From NCBI GenBank assembly GCA_022562895.1, contig JADFOK010000001.1, forward strand, positions 1 through 64,000: a stretch of 64,000 nt of DNA, in the 5' to 3' direction. The notes beneath the pieces were generated by a model. It searched no databases, was not told the DNA's origin, and saw only the letters and a list, made by a program, of their open reading frames with translations. The DNA is from Bacteroidota bacterium. GTDB taxonomy: Bacteria > Bacteroidota > Bacteroidia > Flavobacteriales > Flavobacteriaceae. Both the position numbers and the translations under genes were made by a program. Numbering within the stretch: the stretch's first letter is position 1; every line of letters begins with the position of its first letter. This document shows, piece after piece, positions 56,624 through 64,000 of the stretch.

Positions 56624-56651
56624 CGATTGGTTAATTCAAATAAATCATAAA

Positions 56652-59600
56652 ATGAGAACAAAGTTTAGTGGAATTTTAACGCTGTTATTGGCGTTAGTGG
56701 TGCAGCTTACTTTCGCACAAGAAAAAACAATCTCTGGTTCGGTAACTGATAATACTGGCTTACCCCTACCGGGAGTTAATATTATTGTAAAGGGTACTAG
56801 TGAAGGCACACAGTCAGACTTTGATGGTAATTATACCGTCCAAGCAAATGTGGGTCAGACACTTGTGTTTAGTTACGTAGGATTCAAAACAGTTGAACAA
56901 GCTGTTACAACCGTTTTAAATACTTTCAATCTTCAAATGGTAGAAGATGCTGCTTTATTAGAAGAAGTGGTTGTTACGGCTCAGGGTATTAAAAGAGAAA
57001 AGAAAGCTCTTGGTTATGCTGTAAGTACTGTTTCAAGTGAAGAAATAGAACAAAAATCCGTAGCTGATGTCGCCCGTGTTTTAGCAGGTAAGACTGCTGG
57101 GGTTGAGATTATAAATCAAAACGGAATATCGGGTTCAGGTACAAGTGTGGTTATTAGAGGATTTACCTCTTTTAGTCAATCTAACCAGGCATTATTTATT
57201 GTTGATGGTGTTCCCTTTGATACGTCTACAAATGCACAAGGTAGCTTTGTAAATGGTAACGCTGGTTCCAGTAGGTTTTTAGATTTAGACCCGAACAACA
57301 TTTTAAGTATAAGTGTATTAAAAGGATTGGCTGCGGCTACTCTTTATGGAGCAGATGGCAGGAATGGAGTAATTCTTATTACAACTAAAAATGGGGATAC
57401 AGGATCTGTTGCTTTAAAAAATGAGGTGGAAATCACCCAATCTGTTTTCTTTAACGAAATAGCATCGCTACCCGACTACCAGAACAAATATGGTAATGGT
57501 TTTGATCAAGCACATGGATGGTTTTTTAGTAACTGGGGACCTAAGTTTGAAAAAGATGGCCTAGGAGGCTGGGGGCAATTTGTAGATGATGATGATTTAA
57601 TTAATTCCAAGCCTTACCATTCTGATGGTACGCTTGCACATCCCTATTCTACTTCAGGTTCAGCTGCACATATTGGTTTTTTTCCTGAATTTGATGGTGC
57701 CAGAGTTCCATGGGTTCCAACAAATGCAGTTAGAGACTTTTTTAGAACAGGAGTAATTACTAATACAAATATAAATGTAAGAGGTAGTTCAGATAATGGC
57801 AAAGTTACCTATAATACAAACTTCAGTAACCTTGACGAAACAGGTTTTACACCTGGAAACAAATTAACACGTGTTACTTTTGGTATAGGTGGTAGAGCAG
57901 TACTATCTAATAAATTTACTGTTAATGGTACTATGAATTATTCGAAAACAGATTTCACATCACCTCCAATAGCAGCGAGTGGTGGAAGTAGTACTTTTGG
58001 TCAAGGATCATCTATATTTGGTGATTTATTCTACACTCCTCGAAATATTAATATTCAAGATCTTCCTTTTGAAAATTCGTTAGGTCAAAGTGTATATTAC
58101 AGGCAGGATAATGGTATTCAACATCCTCTTTGGACTGTGAATAATGCTTCAACCGGACAGCTTACCAACAGATTTTATGGTACTGCTACTGTTCAATATG
58201 ATTTTAACGATAACTTAAATGTTATTTATCGTGCGGGTATTGATTTTTATAACGAACGTAACACCTATTATCAAAATAAGGGTGGAGTGTCTAACAACGC
58301 AACAGCTAGAGTACTATTTGGCGTTTATGATGTCTGGGATAACAACAACACAATTTTCAATCACAACTTGATCTTAAGTGGTGATTATGATCTTACTGAT
58401 GATATTGGATTACAATTTAACGTAGGTGCATCTTCGGTAAATAAACTTTTTGACCAAAATGGCTTAAGAAGTACCGGACAAATTGTTTATGGTTTCTTAA
58501 GACATAATAATTTTACCGCATATGATCCCGTTCAATTTACAGAAGAAAATAACACTATAGGTGTATATGGTTCTGCTTCGTTTGATTATGATAATTATGT
58601 TTATGCAACTGTTTCAGGAAGAAATGATTGGGTATCAAACTTTAGCCAAGATAATAGAAGTTTATTCTATCCAAGTGCAAGTTTGTCATTTATTCCTACT
58701 TCGGCTTTTGACGGCTTACGATCTGAAAACGGAATTAACTTCTTAAAACTAAGAGTAGGTTATGGTACATCTGCCGGGTTCGCCCCAGGGTTTCCAACTT
58801 CAACTACGTTAAGTACAAACGCTGTATACTTTATAGACGATGGTGGAAGCACATTAATACAAAACACTACTTCTTCAGTTTTGGCTAATCCTGATTTAAA
58901 ACCAGAAAGAGTTGATGAAATAGAGGTTGGTGTAGAAGCTACTCTGCTTGCTAGAAGAATAACTTTAGATTTTTCTTACTATGAGAGAGAGACAAGAGAC
59001 CTAATTGTAAGACAACCATTACCTCCTTCAGTAGGGTTTACTTCAACAAGAACCAATATTGGTAAAATTGAAGGTTATGGAATAGAAGCACAATTATCTA
59101 TTGATGTATTGCGTTCAGATACCAATGGTTTTGAATGGACAACCGGTGCTATATTTACCAGTAATGAAACTGAAGTAACTGAATTAGTAGAAGGTACCGA
59201 TCAAATTGTATATGCAGGTTTTACCAATTTAGGTAATGCTGCTCAAGTAGGACAACCCCTTGGTGTAATAGTTGGTACTGCTATTCTAAGACTTGACCAA
59301 AATAACCCTGCATTAGCAGGTAATGCTGTTGTTGATGGTATTGGTAATTATACTAATATAAGTCAGGATGAAAATGGATTAGTTCCTGTTATTGGAGATC
59401 CTAATCCGGATTGGACAATGTCTTTCACAAACACAATTAGATTTAAAAACTTTAGTTTAAGTGCATTAGTTACTCATATAAGAGGCGGGGATATGTATTC
59501 ACAAACTATTTCTACATTATTAGGACGAGGATTGACAACTGATACTGAAGATAGATTAGGTACTTTCATTCTTCCCGGTATTAATTCAGAAACCGGAGAA

Positions 59601-59939
59601 GAAAACCAATTACAAATTAATAACTCAGATTTTTATTTTGGTAACATTTTTGCCGGGAATCTTAATGAGTTAGAAGTATATGATGCTTCTGTCGTAAGAT
59701 TACAAGAAGTATCTTTAGGATATAGTTTCACCAGCAAGATGCTTGAGAAAACTCCTTTTGGATCTTTTTCAATAACAGCTTCTGGTTACAATCTATGGTA
59801 TGATGCCTATAATATGCCAAGTGGAATTAATTTTGATCCCAACGCTGCTGGTATTGGTATCGGTAATGGTAAAGGATTCGAATATTTAACCGCTCCTAGT
59901 TCTAAAAGATATGGATTTAGCGTTAAAGCAACATTTTAA
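56652..59939 (+). CDS. SusC/RagA-type TonB-dependent transporter
   Basis: The protein has 1095 residues from the ATG at 56652. An earlier in-frame start at 56595 would disrupt the signal peptide MRTKFSGILTLLLALVVQLT (cut near FAQ). A carboxypeptidase-like domain at about 25-110 has ISGSVTDNTGLPLPGVNIIV and DGNYTVQANVGQTLVFSYVG. The plug contains IRGFTSFSQSNQALFIVDGV and the SusC-type LKGLAAATLYGADGRNGVIL. The barrel ends in Phe (FSVKATF). SusC proteins import large nutrients with a SusD lid. The SusD gene follows after 20 bases. The substrate is unknown. Confidence 0.94.
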   Translation: MRTKFSGILTLLLALVVQLTFAQEKTISGSVTDNTGLPLPGVNIIVKGTSEGTQSDFDGNYTVQANVGQTLVFSYVGFKTVEQAVTTVLNTFNLQMVEDAALLEEVVVTAQGIKREKKALGYAVSTVSSEEIEQKSVADVARVLAGKTAGVEIINQNGISGSGTSVVIRGFTSFSQSNQALFIVDGVPFDTSTNAQGSFVNGNAGSSRFLDLDPNNILSISVLKGLAAATLYGADGRNGVILITTKNGDTGSVALKNEVEITQSVFFNEIASLPDYQNKYGNGFDQAHGWFFSNWGPKFEKDGLGGWGQFVDDDDLINSKPYHSDGTLAHPYSTSGSAAHIGFFPEFDGARVPWVPTNAVRDFFRTGVITNTNINVRGSSDNGKVTYNTNFSNLDETGFTPGNKLTRVTFGIGGRAVLSNKFTVNGTMNYSKTDFTSPPIAASGGSSTFGQGSSIFGDLFYTPRNINIQDLPFENSLGQSVYYRQDNGIQHPLWTVNNASTGQLTNRFYGTATVQYDFNDNLNVIYRAGIDFYNERNTYYQNKGGVSNNATARVLFGVYDVWDNNNTIFNHNLILSGDYDLTDDIGLQFNVGASSVNKLFDQNGLRSTGQIVYGFLRHNNFTAYDPVQFTEENNTIGVYGSASFDYDNYVYATVSGRNDWVSNFSQDNRSLFYPSASLSFIPTSAFDGLRSENGINFLKLRVGYGTSAGFAPGFPTSTTLSTNAVYFIDDGGSTLIQNTTSSVLANPDLKPERVDEIEVGVEATLLARRITLDFSYYERETRDLIVRQPLPPSVGFTSTRTNIGKIEGYGIEAQLSIDVLRSDTNGFEWTTGAIFTSNETEVTELVEGTDQIVYAGFTNLGNAAQVGQPLGVIVGTAILRLDQNNPALAGNAVVDGIGNYTNISQDENGLVPVIGDPNPDWTMSFTNTIRFKNFSLSALVTHIRGGDMYSQTISTLLGRGLTTDTEDRLGTFILPGINSETGEENQLQINNSDFYFGNIFAGNLNELEVYDASVVRLQEVSLGYSFTSKMLEKTPFGSFSITASGYNLWYDAYNMPSGINFDPNAAGIGIGNGKGFEYLTAPSSKRYGFSVKATF

Positions 59940-59959
59940 TAAGAAAAAAATAATATATC

Positions 59960-61648
59960 ATGAAAAAATTAATAAAAATAATACCTTTAGTTCTTATAGT
60001 TTTTCTTGCTTCTTGTGAGACAACTGAATTGGACCTTGCAACTAATCCAAACGAATTAACAGAAGATAACGCGAATGTAGATTTTCTTTACAACTCAATC
60101 CAGGTTGAGTCTGGAAGATGGATACAAAGTTTTGGAAATAGAGGAGGAGACATGACTCGTGTAAGTTATATGTTTGGTAGAACTTACTTAAGTAACTATG
60201 AACCTCCAAGTTCAGATTTTGTTTGGAGACAAGCCTATCAACGTATCTTTACAGATATTGTGATAATGAAGGGATTGGCAGAAGAAAATGAACAATTTGC
60301 TCATATTGGTATGGCACAAGTACTTCAAGCTTTTATTTTAGCTACTCTAGTTGACTTTTATGGGGATGTTCCTTGGACCCAAGCTTTAGACCCTGTTGAA
60401 TTTCCAAACCCTGTAGCAGATTCTGGAAGTAGTGTATATGATGCTGCTTTGGGATTACTTGATGAAGGCATTTCAAATTTAAATGCTGGTTCTACACTTC
60501 CTGAATTTGATCTATTTTATAGTGGAGATTTAGCTGCCTGGGTAAGAGCTGCAAATACTATTAAATTAAGGCTTTATCTTAATAGAAGATTAGTGGATGG
60601 TAGTGCAATGGGCAATTTTAATCAAATAATAAATTCCGGTAATTATATTCAAAATACTTCTCAGGATTTTCAATTCAGATGGGGTACTCAAAACGTAAAT
60701 CCGGGAGAATCAAGACACCCTCTTTATAGTACTGATTATTCCAGTACAGGAGCAGGTAATTATCAATCTAATTGGTTAATGGACCATATGATAGTAAATA
60801 ATGACCCAAGAATACGTTATTATTTCTTTAGACAAGTTGGATGTACACCAGGTAATATTGATATTAATGGCGTTATGTGTCAAACTAATCAACAAACATT
60901 AATTTGTTCGGATATAACTCCACCTCCACATTATCAAGGGTTCCCTTATTGTAGCTTACCTTTTGGATATTGGGGTAGAGATCATGGAAACGATGAAGGT
61001 ATTCCACCAGATGGTTTTACAAGAACTACAGCAGGTGTGTATCCTGCAGCAGGAAGATTTGATGCCGATTATTTTATTAATGATCCGGCTAATGCAAGAG
61101 TTGGGCCTGACCTTGGAGGACAAGGTGTTGGAATCACTCCTGTTATATTAGCTTCTACAGTAGACTTTATGATTGCAGAATCAAGAATAATTAATAATGA
61201 TTTTGCCGGAGCTCTAAGTGCTATAACTGACGGGATATCAAAATCTTGTAATAAAGTTCAAGACTTTGGAAGTAGAGATACTACTGTAAGTTCTGATGAC
61301 TGGGATACATACGGTACAGATGCTACAGATACAGCAGTTTATATTGCAGATATTCAATCTAAATATAACAGTGCTAATAATAGTGGAAAGTTTGATATTT
61401 TAGGAAATCAACTTTTTGTAAACCTATATGGTAATGGTATTGATGCTTATAATTTTTACCGTAGAACTGGATATCCTACTACGTTACAACCATGTATTGA
61501 GCTAAATTCCGGTGCGTTTACGAGATCATTCTTTTATCCTGCTAACGAGGCTAATACTAATTCAAGTATTAGTCAAAAACCAGATCAAAAAGTACAAGTA
61601 TTTTGGGATACAAATCCAGGGTTTCCTTCATTCCCATTTTCTAATTAA
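59960..61648 (+). CDS. SusD/RagB-type nutrient-binding lipoprotein
   Basis: The lipoprotein has 562 residues. The signal MKKLIKIIPLVLIVFLASC ends in a lipobox with Cys19. The acidic residues after it fit surface export. TPR-like helices carry the family pattern HIGMAQVLQAFILATLVDFY and GDVPWTQALDP near residue 120, then a ligand-binding face. The C-terminal part resembles the SusD-like 2 group (SFFYPANEANTNSSISQKPDQ). A Cys-rich insert around 295-340 (four cysteines in about 40 residues) could form disulfides. It would close over the SusC barrel encoded just upstream. Confidence 0.9.
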   Translation: MKKLIKIIPLVLIVFLASCETTELDLATNPNELTEDNANVDFLYNSIQVESGRWIQSFGNRGGDMTRVSYMFGRTYLSNYEPPSSDFVWRQAYQRIFTDIVIMKGLAEENEQFAHIGMAQVLQAFILATLVDFYGDVPWTQALDPVEFPNPVADSGSSVYDAALGLLDEGISNLNAGSTLPEFDLFYSGDLAAWVRAANTIKLRLYLNRRLVDGSAMGNFNQIINSGNYIQNTSQDFQFRWGTQNVNPGESRHPLYSTDYSSTGAGNYQSNWLMDHMIVNNDPRIRYYFFRQVGCTPGNIDINGVMCQTNQQTLICSDITPPPHYQGFPYCSLPFGYWGRDHGNDEGIPPDGFTRTTAGVYPAAGRFDADYFINDPANARVGPDLGGQGVGITPVILASTVDFMIAESRIINNDFAGALSAITDGISKSCNKVQDFGSRDTTVSSDDWDTYGTDATDTAVYIADIQSKYNSANNSGKFDILGNQLFVNLYGNGIDAYNFYRRTGYPTTLQPCIELNSGAFTRSFFYPANEANTNSSISQKPDQKVQVFWDTNPGFPSFPFSN

Positions 61649-61666
61649 TAAATAAATAAATACGAT

Positions 61667-62221
61667 ATGAAAAATTCAATTTATAAATTCTTTTTAATAA
61701 CGCTAACCTTTACTACATTTTCATGTTCAGATAGCAGCGACCATATAATAGATGTATTGTTAGATACTTTTACTACCGGTGCCTTTATTAGAACACTAGA
61801 AATAATATCTGATGAACTTGATCTTAACGATACCAGTAGTTTTATGGAGATTGTTGTTGAGGAACAAGACGAAGAGTTTGGAGGATTGTTAGAAAATTTA
61901 GAAATATGGGTTACCTTTATTGACAGAAGTGACGATACTAATAATACGGTTGAGGTCTTAGCAAGAACCTATCTTCGTTCAGATTTTACAACGAGTCCTA
62001 ATGGTTTGCCTATGACAACATTAATGTTTACATATGATGAATTATTAACTATAACTGGAGCAGATCAATCTATTATTGCTCATAACGATCAAATGGATCT
62101 TAGATTGGTTTTAAATTTAACAGATGGAAGATCATTTACCAATTCTGATGTAAATGGTAATGTAAGTGCTGGATTATTTTTCCAGGCACCATTTTTTTAT
62201 AGCATAAAAATTAAAAATTAA
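61667..62221 (+). CDS. Lipoprotein of the SusC-SusD operon
   Basis: The protein has 184 residues with signal MKNSIYKFFLITLTFTTFSC (Cys20). The mature part is beta-rich and acidic, with LENLEIWVTFIDRSDDTNNT and LRLVLNLTDGRSFTNSDVNG. I do not recognise a named domain. By position, third in the operon 18 bases after SusD, it may be an accessory surface glycan- or peptide-binding protein comparable in place to SusE. A strong terminator follows, so the operon has only these three genes. Confidence 0.75.
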   Translation: MKNSIYKFFLITLTFTTFSCSDSSDHIIDVLLDTFTTGAFIRTLEIISDELDLNDTSSFMEIVVEEQDEEFGGLLENLEIWVTFIDRSDDTNNTVEVLARTYLRSDFTTSPNGLPMTTLMFTYDELLTITGADQSIIAHNDQMDLRLVLNLTDGRSFTNSDVNGNVSAGLFFQAPFFYSIKIKN

Positions 62222-62247
62222 TAGATATATTTAATCATTTTTTTTTC

Positions 62248-62287
62248 AAGCGGGAATTTCTTTTTTAGAAATTCCCGCTTTATTTTT
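62248..62287 (+). terminator. Terminator of the SusC-SusD operon
   Basis: Perfect 13-base arms AAGCGGGAATTTC and GAAATTCCCGCTT around a short T-rich loop are followed by TATTTTT. This is the strongest terminator in the window. Confidence 0.93.
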
Positions 62288-62312
62288 GTGTATATTTTTA
62301 TTTATCAGGCAA

Positions 62313-63050
62313 ATGGATAAAACATCACTTATATTCGGAATTTACCCAGTATTAGAAGCCCTCAATGCTAATACTACTATTGATAAGGTATTTATTCAAA
62401 AAGGAATTTTGAATCCTAATATCGAAGCTATAGTCCAAAAAACTGAAAAAAGAGACATTTCAATATCTTATGCTCCTAAAGAGAAATTAAACAGACTAAC
62501 AAAAGGGAATCATCAAGGAGTAATTGCTATTACCTCCCCTATTTCATTTCACTCTTTAGAAAATATAATTGAATCAACTCTAACAAAAAAGAAGAATCCA
62601 CTTTTTTTAATATTAGATCAAATAAGTGATGTACGTAATTTTGGAGCCATTATTCGAACAGCGGAATGTACCGGAGTAGATGCTATTATCATACAGAAAA
62701 AAGGTGGGGCTCCAGTATCTGGTGATACCGTAAAAACGTCAGCCGGAGCAATATTTAAAGTGCCTATTTGTAAAGTAGATCATATAAAAGATGCTATTTT
62801 TTATTTACAGGCATCAGATATAACCATTATTGCAGCCACAGAGAAAACAGAAAATAGTATTTATACTTTAGATTTAAAAAAACCACTTGCTGTAGTTTTG
62901 GGTTCTGAAGGGAAAGGAGTATCAAAGTCTATTTTAAATCTTGTAGATAATAGAGCTGCTATTCCTTTATTAGGCGAAATAAATTCGTTAAATGTTTCGG
63001 TGGCTTGTGGCGTCTTTTTATATGAAATAGTACGGCAAAGAAATCTATAA
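62313..63050 (+). CDS. rlmB: 23S rRNA 2'-O-methyltransferase, TrmH/SpoU family
   Basis: The 245 residues match RlmB-type enzymes that methylate G2251 of 23S rRNA. The N-terminal substrate-binding domain has IFGIYPVLEALNANTTIDKV and the EKLNRLTKGNHQGVIAI segment. The SPOUT knot domain has LILDQISDVRNFGAIIRTAE and the knot LGSEGKGVSKSILNLVDNRA followed by IPLLGEINSLNVSVACGVFL. The ATG at 62313 is chosen because the earlier TTG at 62286 lies in the terminator. Its end overlaps the convergent rhomboid gene by six bases. A tRNA-specific relative is the alternative. Confidence 0.9.
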   Translation: MDKTSLIFGIYPVLEALNANTTIDKVFIQKGILNPNIEAIVQKTEKRDISISYAPKEKLNRLTKGNHQGVIAITSPISFHSLENIIESTLTKKKNPLFLILDQISDVRNFGAIIRTAECTGVDAIIIQKKGGAPVSGDTVKTSAGAIFKVPICKVDHIKDAIFYLQASDITIIAATEKTENSIYTLDLKKPLAVVLGSEGKGVSKSILNLVDNRAAIPLLGEINSLNVSVACGVFLYEIVRQRNL

Positions 63051-63797
63051 CTCCTCATTCTTGTTATTTGAATCTTTTTTAAAAGTATACCGTATTCTTA
63101 TAGAGGATGGCCTATTATTTTCTTCATTTTCCGGAGGAGTTTCAATAAAATTACCATCGTCATCAAAATGTTTTAAAAATTCATCTTCTTCCGGTAAGTA
63201 ATCTTCGTGTTCCCATTCATATTTTGTGTTTTCAATTGGATTCTTTCTGAATAAAATTGAAAAAACGAATCCTACAATAAGACCTGATAAATGTCCTTCC
63301 CAAGATATTTTAGGATCAATAGGAAAAACATACCATAAGAAACCACCATAAAGAAACACTACAACTAAAGACAATGCAATAAGCTGATATTGTTTAGAAA
63401 ATATGCCTTTAAAAAGTAAAAAAGCGGTTAACATATATATAACACCACTCGCGCCAAGGTGCAAGGCTGGTCTGCCAATAAGCCAGGTTAGAAATCCTGT
63501 TAGTAGCATTCCATAGAGTAATACTTTCCAACGTATGTTTTTATAAAAATAAAAAAGTGCAATACTTAAAACCAGAAGGGGTATTGAGTTGTTAAATAGA
63601 TGATTAATATCACTGTGGATAAATGGACCGAATAGAATACCTCTTAATCCTTCAAATTTTCGAGGATATATTCCTAAATAGTTAAAGTCCCAATTAAATC
63701 GTGTTTCAGCCCAAAAAACCGTTACAATCAAAAAAAGAAAAAGTAATGGGAAAATTATGACCTTAGTCGAAAATTGTAATTCTTTATTATCTGACAT
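63045..63797 (-). CDS. Rhomboid-family intramembrane serine protease
   Basis: This membrane protein has 250 residues and about six hydrophobic segments. The catalytic serine is in LHLGASGVIYMLTAFLLF near residue 117. The partner His is in SWEGHLSGLIVGFVFSILFR near 178. The first loop has GPFIHSDINHLFNNSIPLLV, the typical rhomboid H-x-x-x-N pattern. A soluble, acidic C-terminal tail of about 55 residues follows. The fold and catalytic pair indicate an active protease, though substrates are unknown. A TAAATTTG -7 box lies 33 bases upstream (63837-63830). Confidence 0.9.
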   Translation of the reverse strand: MSDNKELQFSTKVIIFPLLFLFLIVTVFWAETRFNWDFNYLGIYPRKFEGLRGILFGPFIHSDINHLFNNSIPLLVLSIALFYFYKNIRWKVLLYGMLLTGFLTWLIGRPALHLGASGVIYMLTAFLLFKGIFSKQYQLIALSLVVVFLYGGFLWYVFPIDPKISWEGHLSGLIVGFVFSILFRKNPIENTKYEWEHEDYLPEEDEFLKHFDDDGNFIETPPENEENNRPSSIRIRYTFKKDSNNKNEEL

Positions 63798-63829
63798 GGT
63801 TTTCTACTATCAAAAAACAATCCTTAAAT

Positions 63830-63837
63830 CAAATTTA
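63830..63837 (-). promoter_or_regulatory. Candidate -7 box for the rhomboid gene
   Basis: TAAATTTG on the minus strand matches TAnnTTTG and lies 33 bases before the ATG at 63797. No TTG at the expected distance is seen. Confidence 0.4.
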
Positions 63838-63886
63838 TGATAAAATGTCAGAGAAAAGGCTTTTTTTATATTGTACTTTTACAATC

Positions 63887-64000
63887 ATGAATACACCTCT
63901 TGCAGAACGCATAAGACCCAAAACGATAGAAGATTTTTTATGTCAGGAACATTTGGTAGGAACTCATGGTGCTATTACTGCACAATTAAAAACAGGTGTA
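63887..64000 (+). CDS. rarA: Replication-associated recombination protein A, N-terminus only
   Basis: The frame from ATG 63887 runs off the right edge after 38 codons. It reads MNTPLAERIRPKTIEDFLCQ and then EHLVGTHGAITAQLKTGV. This is the conserved opening of RarA/MgsA clamp-loader-like AAA+ ATPases, which act at stalled replication forks. The Walker motifs lie beyond the window. The related helicase loader or RuvB N-termini differ in this stretch, so the assignment is fairly secure despite the short length. Confidence 0.85.
   Translation, partial: MNTPLAERIRPKTIEDFLCQEHLVGTHGAITAQLKTGV

Noticed and set aside
56595..56651. N-terminal extension of the SusC-type transporter starting at 56595
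   Set aside because: It would place 19 polar or aromatic residues, several cysteines among them, before the signal peptide and overlap the promoter.

Overview
The window is a low-GC chromosomal segment from a member of the Flavobacteriaceae (phylum Bacteroidota). The evidence is: the fused SecDF; a contiguous str-S10-spc-alpha ribosomal cluster with fusA but no tuf; SusC/SusD-type and FecR/TonB-type outer-membrane loci; a gliding/T9SS-style secreted protein; promoters of the Bacteroidota form TTG-N19-20-TAnnTTTG; and the near absence of Shine-Dalgarno sequences, even before ribosomal protein genes. No tRNA, rRNA, CRISPR array, transposase or prophage gene was seen.

Layout. 1-1669 (-) is the N-terminal part of a large secreted adhesin-like protein running off the left edge. 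1822-5709 (+) holds folE, cysS, yidD, lgt and a DUF192 gene. 5768-11890 (-) holds secDF, mdh and gyrB, with terminators behind each. 12170-16132 mixes a DUF2911 protein, queE, a decayed HerA-like ATPase, a small lipoprotein and a SAM methyltransferase with a doubled winged-helix front end. 16125-18345 (-) is an ffh-folD pair. 18346-22886 is a loose accessory stretch: an exported DinB-fold protein, a PLP decarboxylase whose 5' end is duplicated as a remnant 0.9 kb upstream, an exported orphan, a decayed lipoprotein gene and two tandem hairpin-rich elements.

22887-28391 is a complete cell-surface signalling locus: ECF sigma factor, FecR anti-sigma and a TonB receptor with an STN domain, divergent from a repeat-containing lipoprotein. 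28432-34650 carries argS, ctlX, yjbQ, a DinB-fold gene, arginase and gltA, so enzymes for arginine and citrulline use lie together. 34825-54507 (-) is essentially one long housekeeping block: rpsL-rpsG-fusA-rpsJ, the S10 and spc genes with secY and infA, the alpha genes to rplQ, then carA-eno. It is driven by a strong consensus promoter before rpsL. Two non-coding gaps inside it (rpsJ/rplC and rpsK/rpsD) contain stacked hairpins and look like regulatory leaders.

54679-62221 (+) encodes an Omp85-type protein and a SusC-SusD-lipoprotein uptake operon ending in a strong terminator. The window closes with rlmB, a rhomboid protease and the start of rarA.

The least explained structures are the tandem elements at 22401-22885, the neighbouring pseudogene with an ACG start, the decarboxylase 5' duplication and the hairpin array between rpsJ and rplC.
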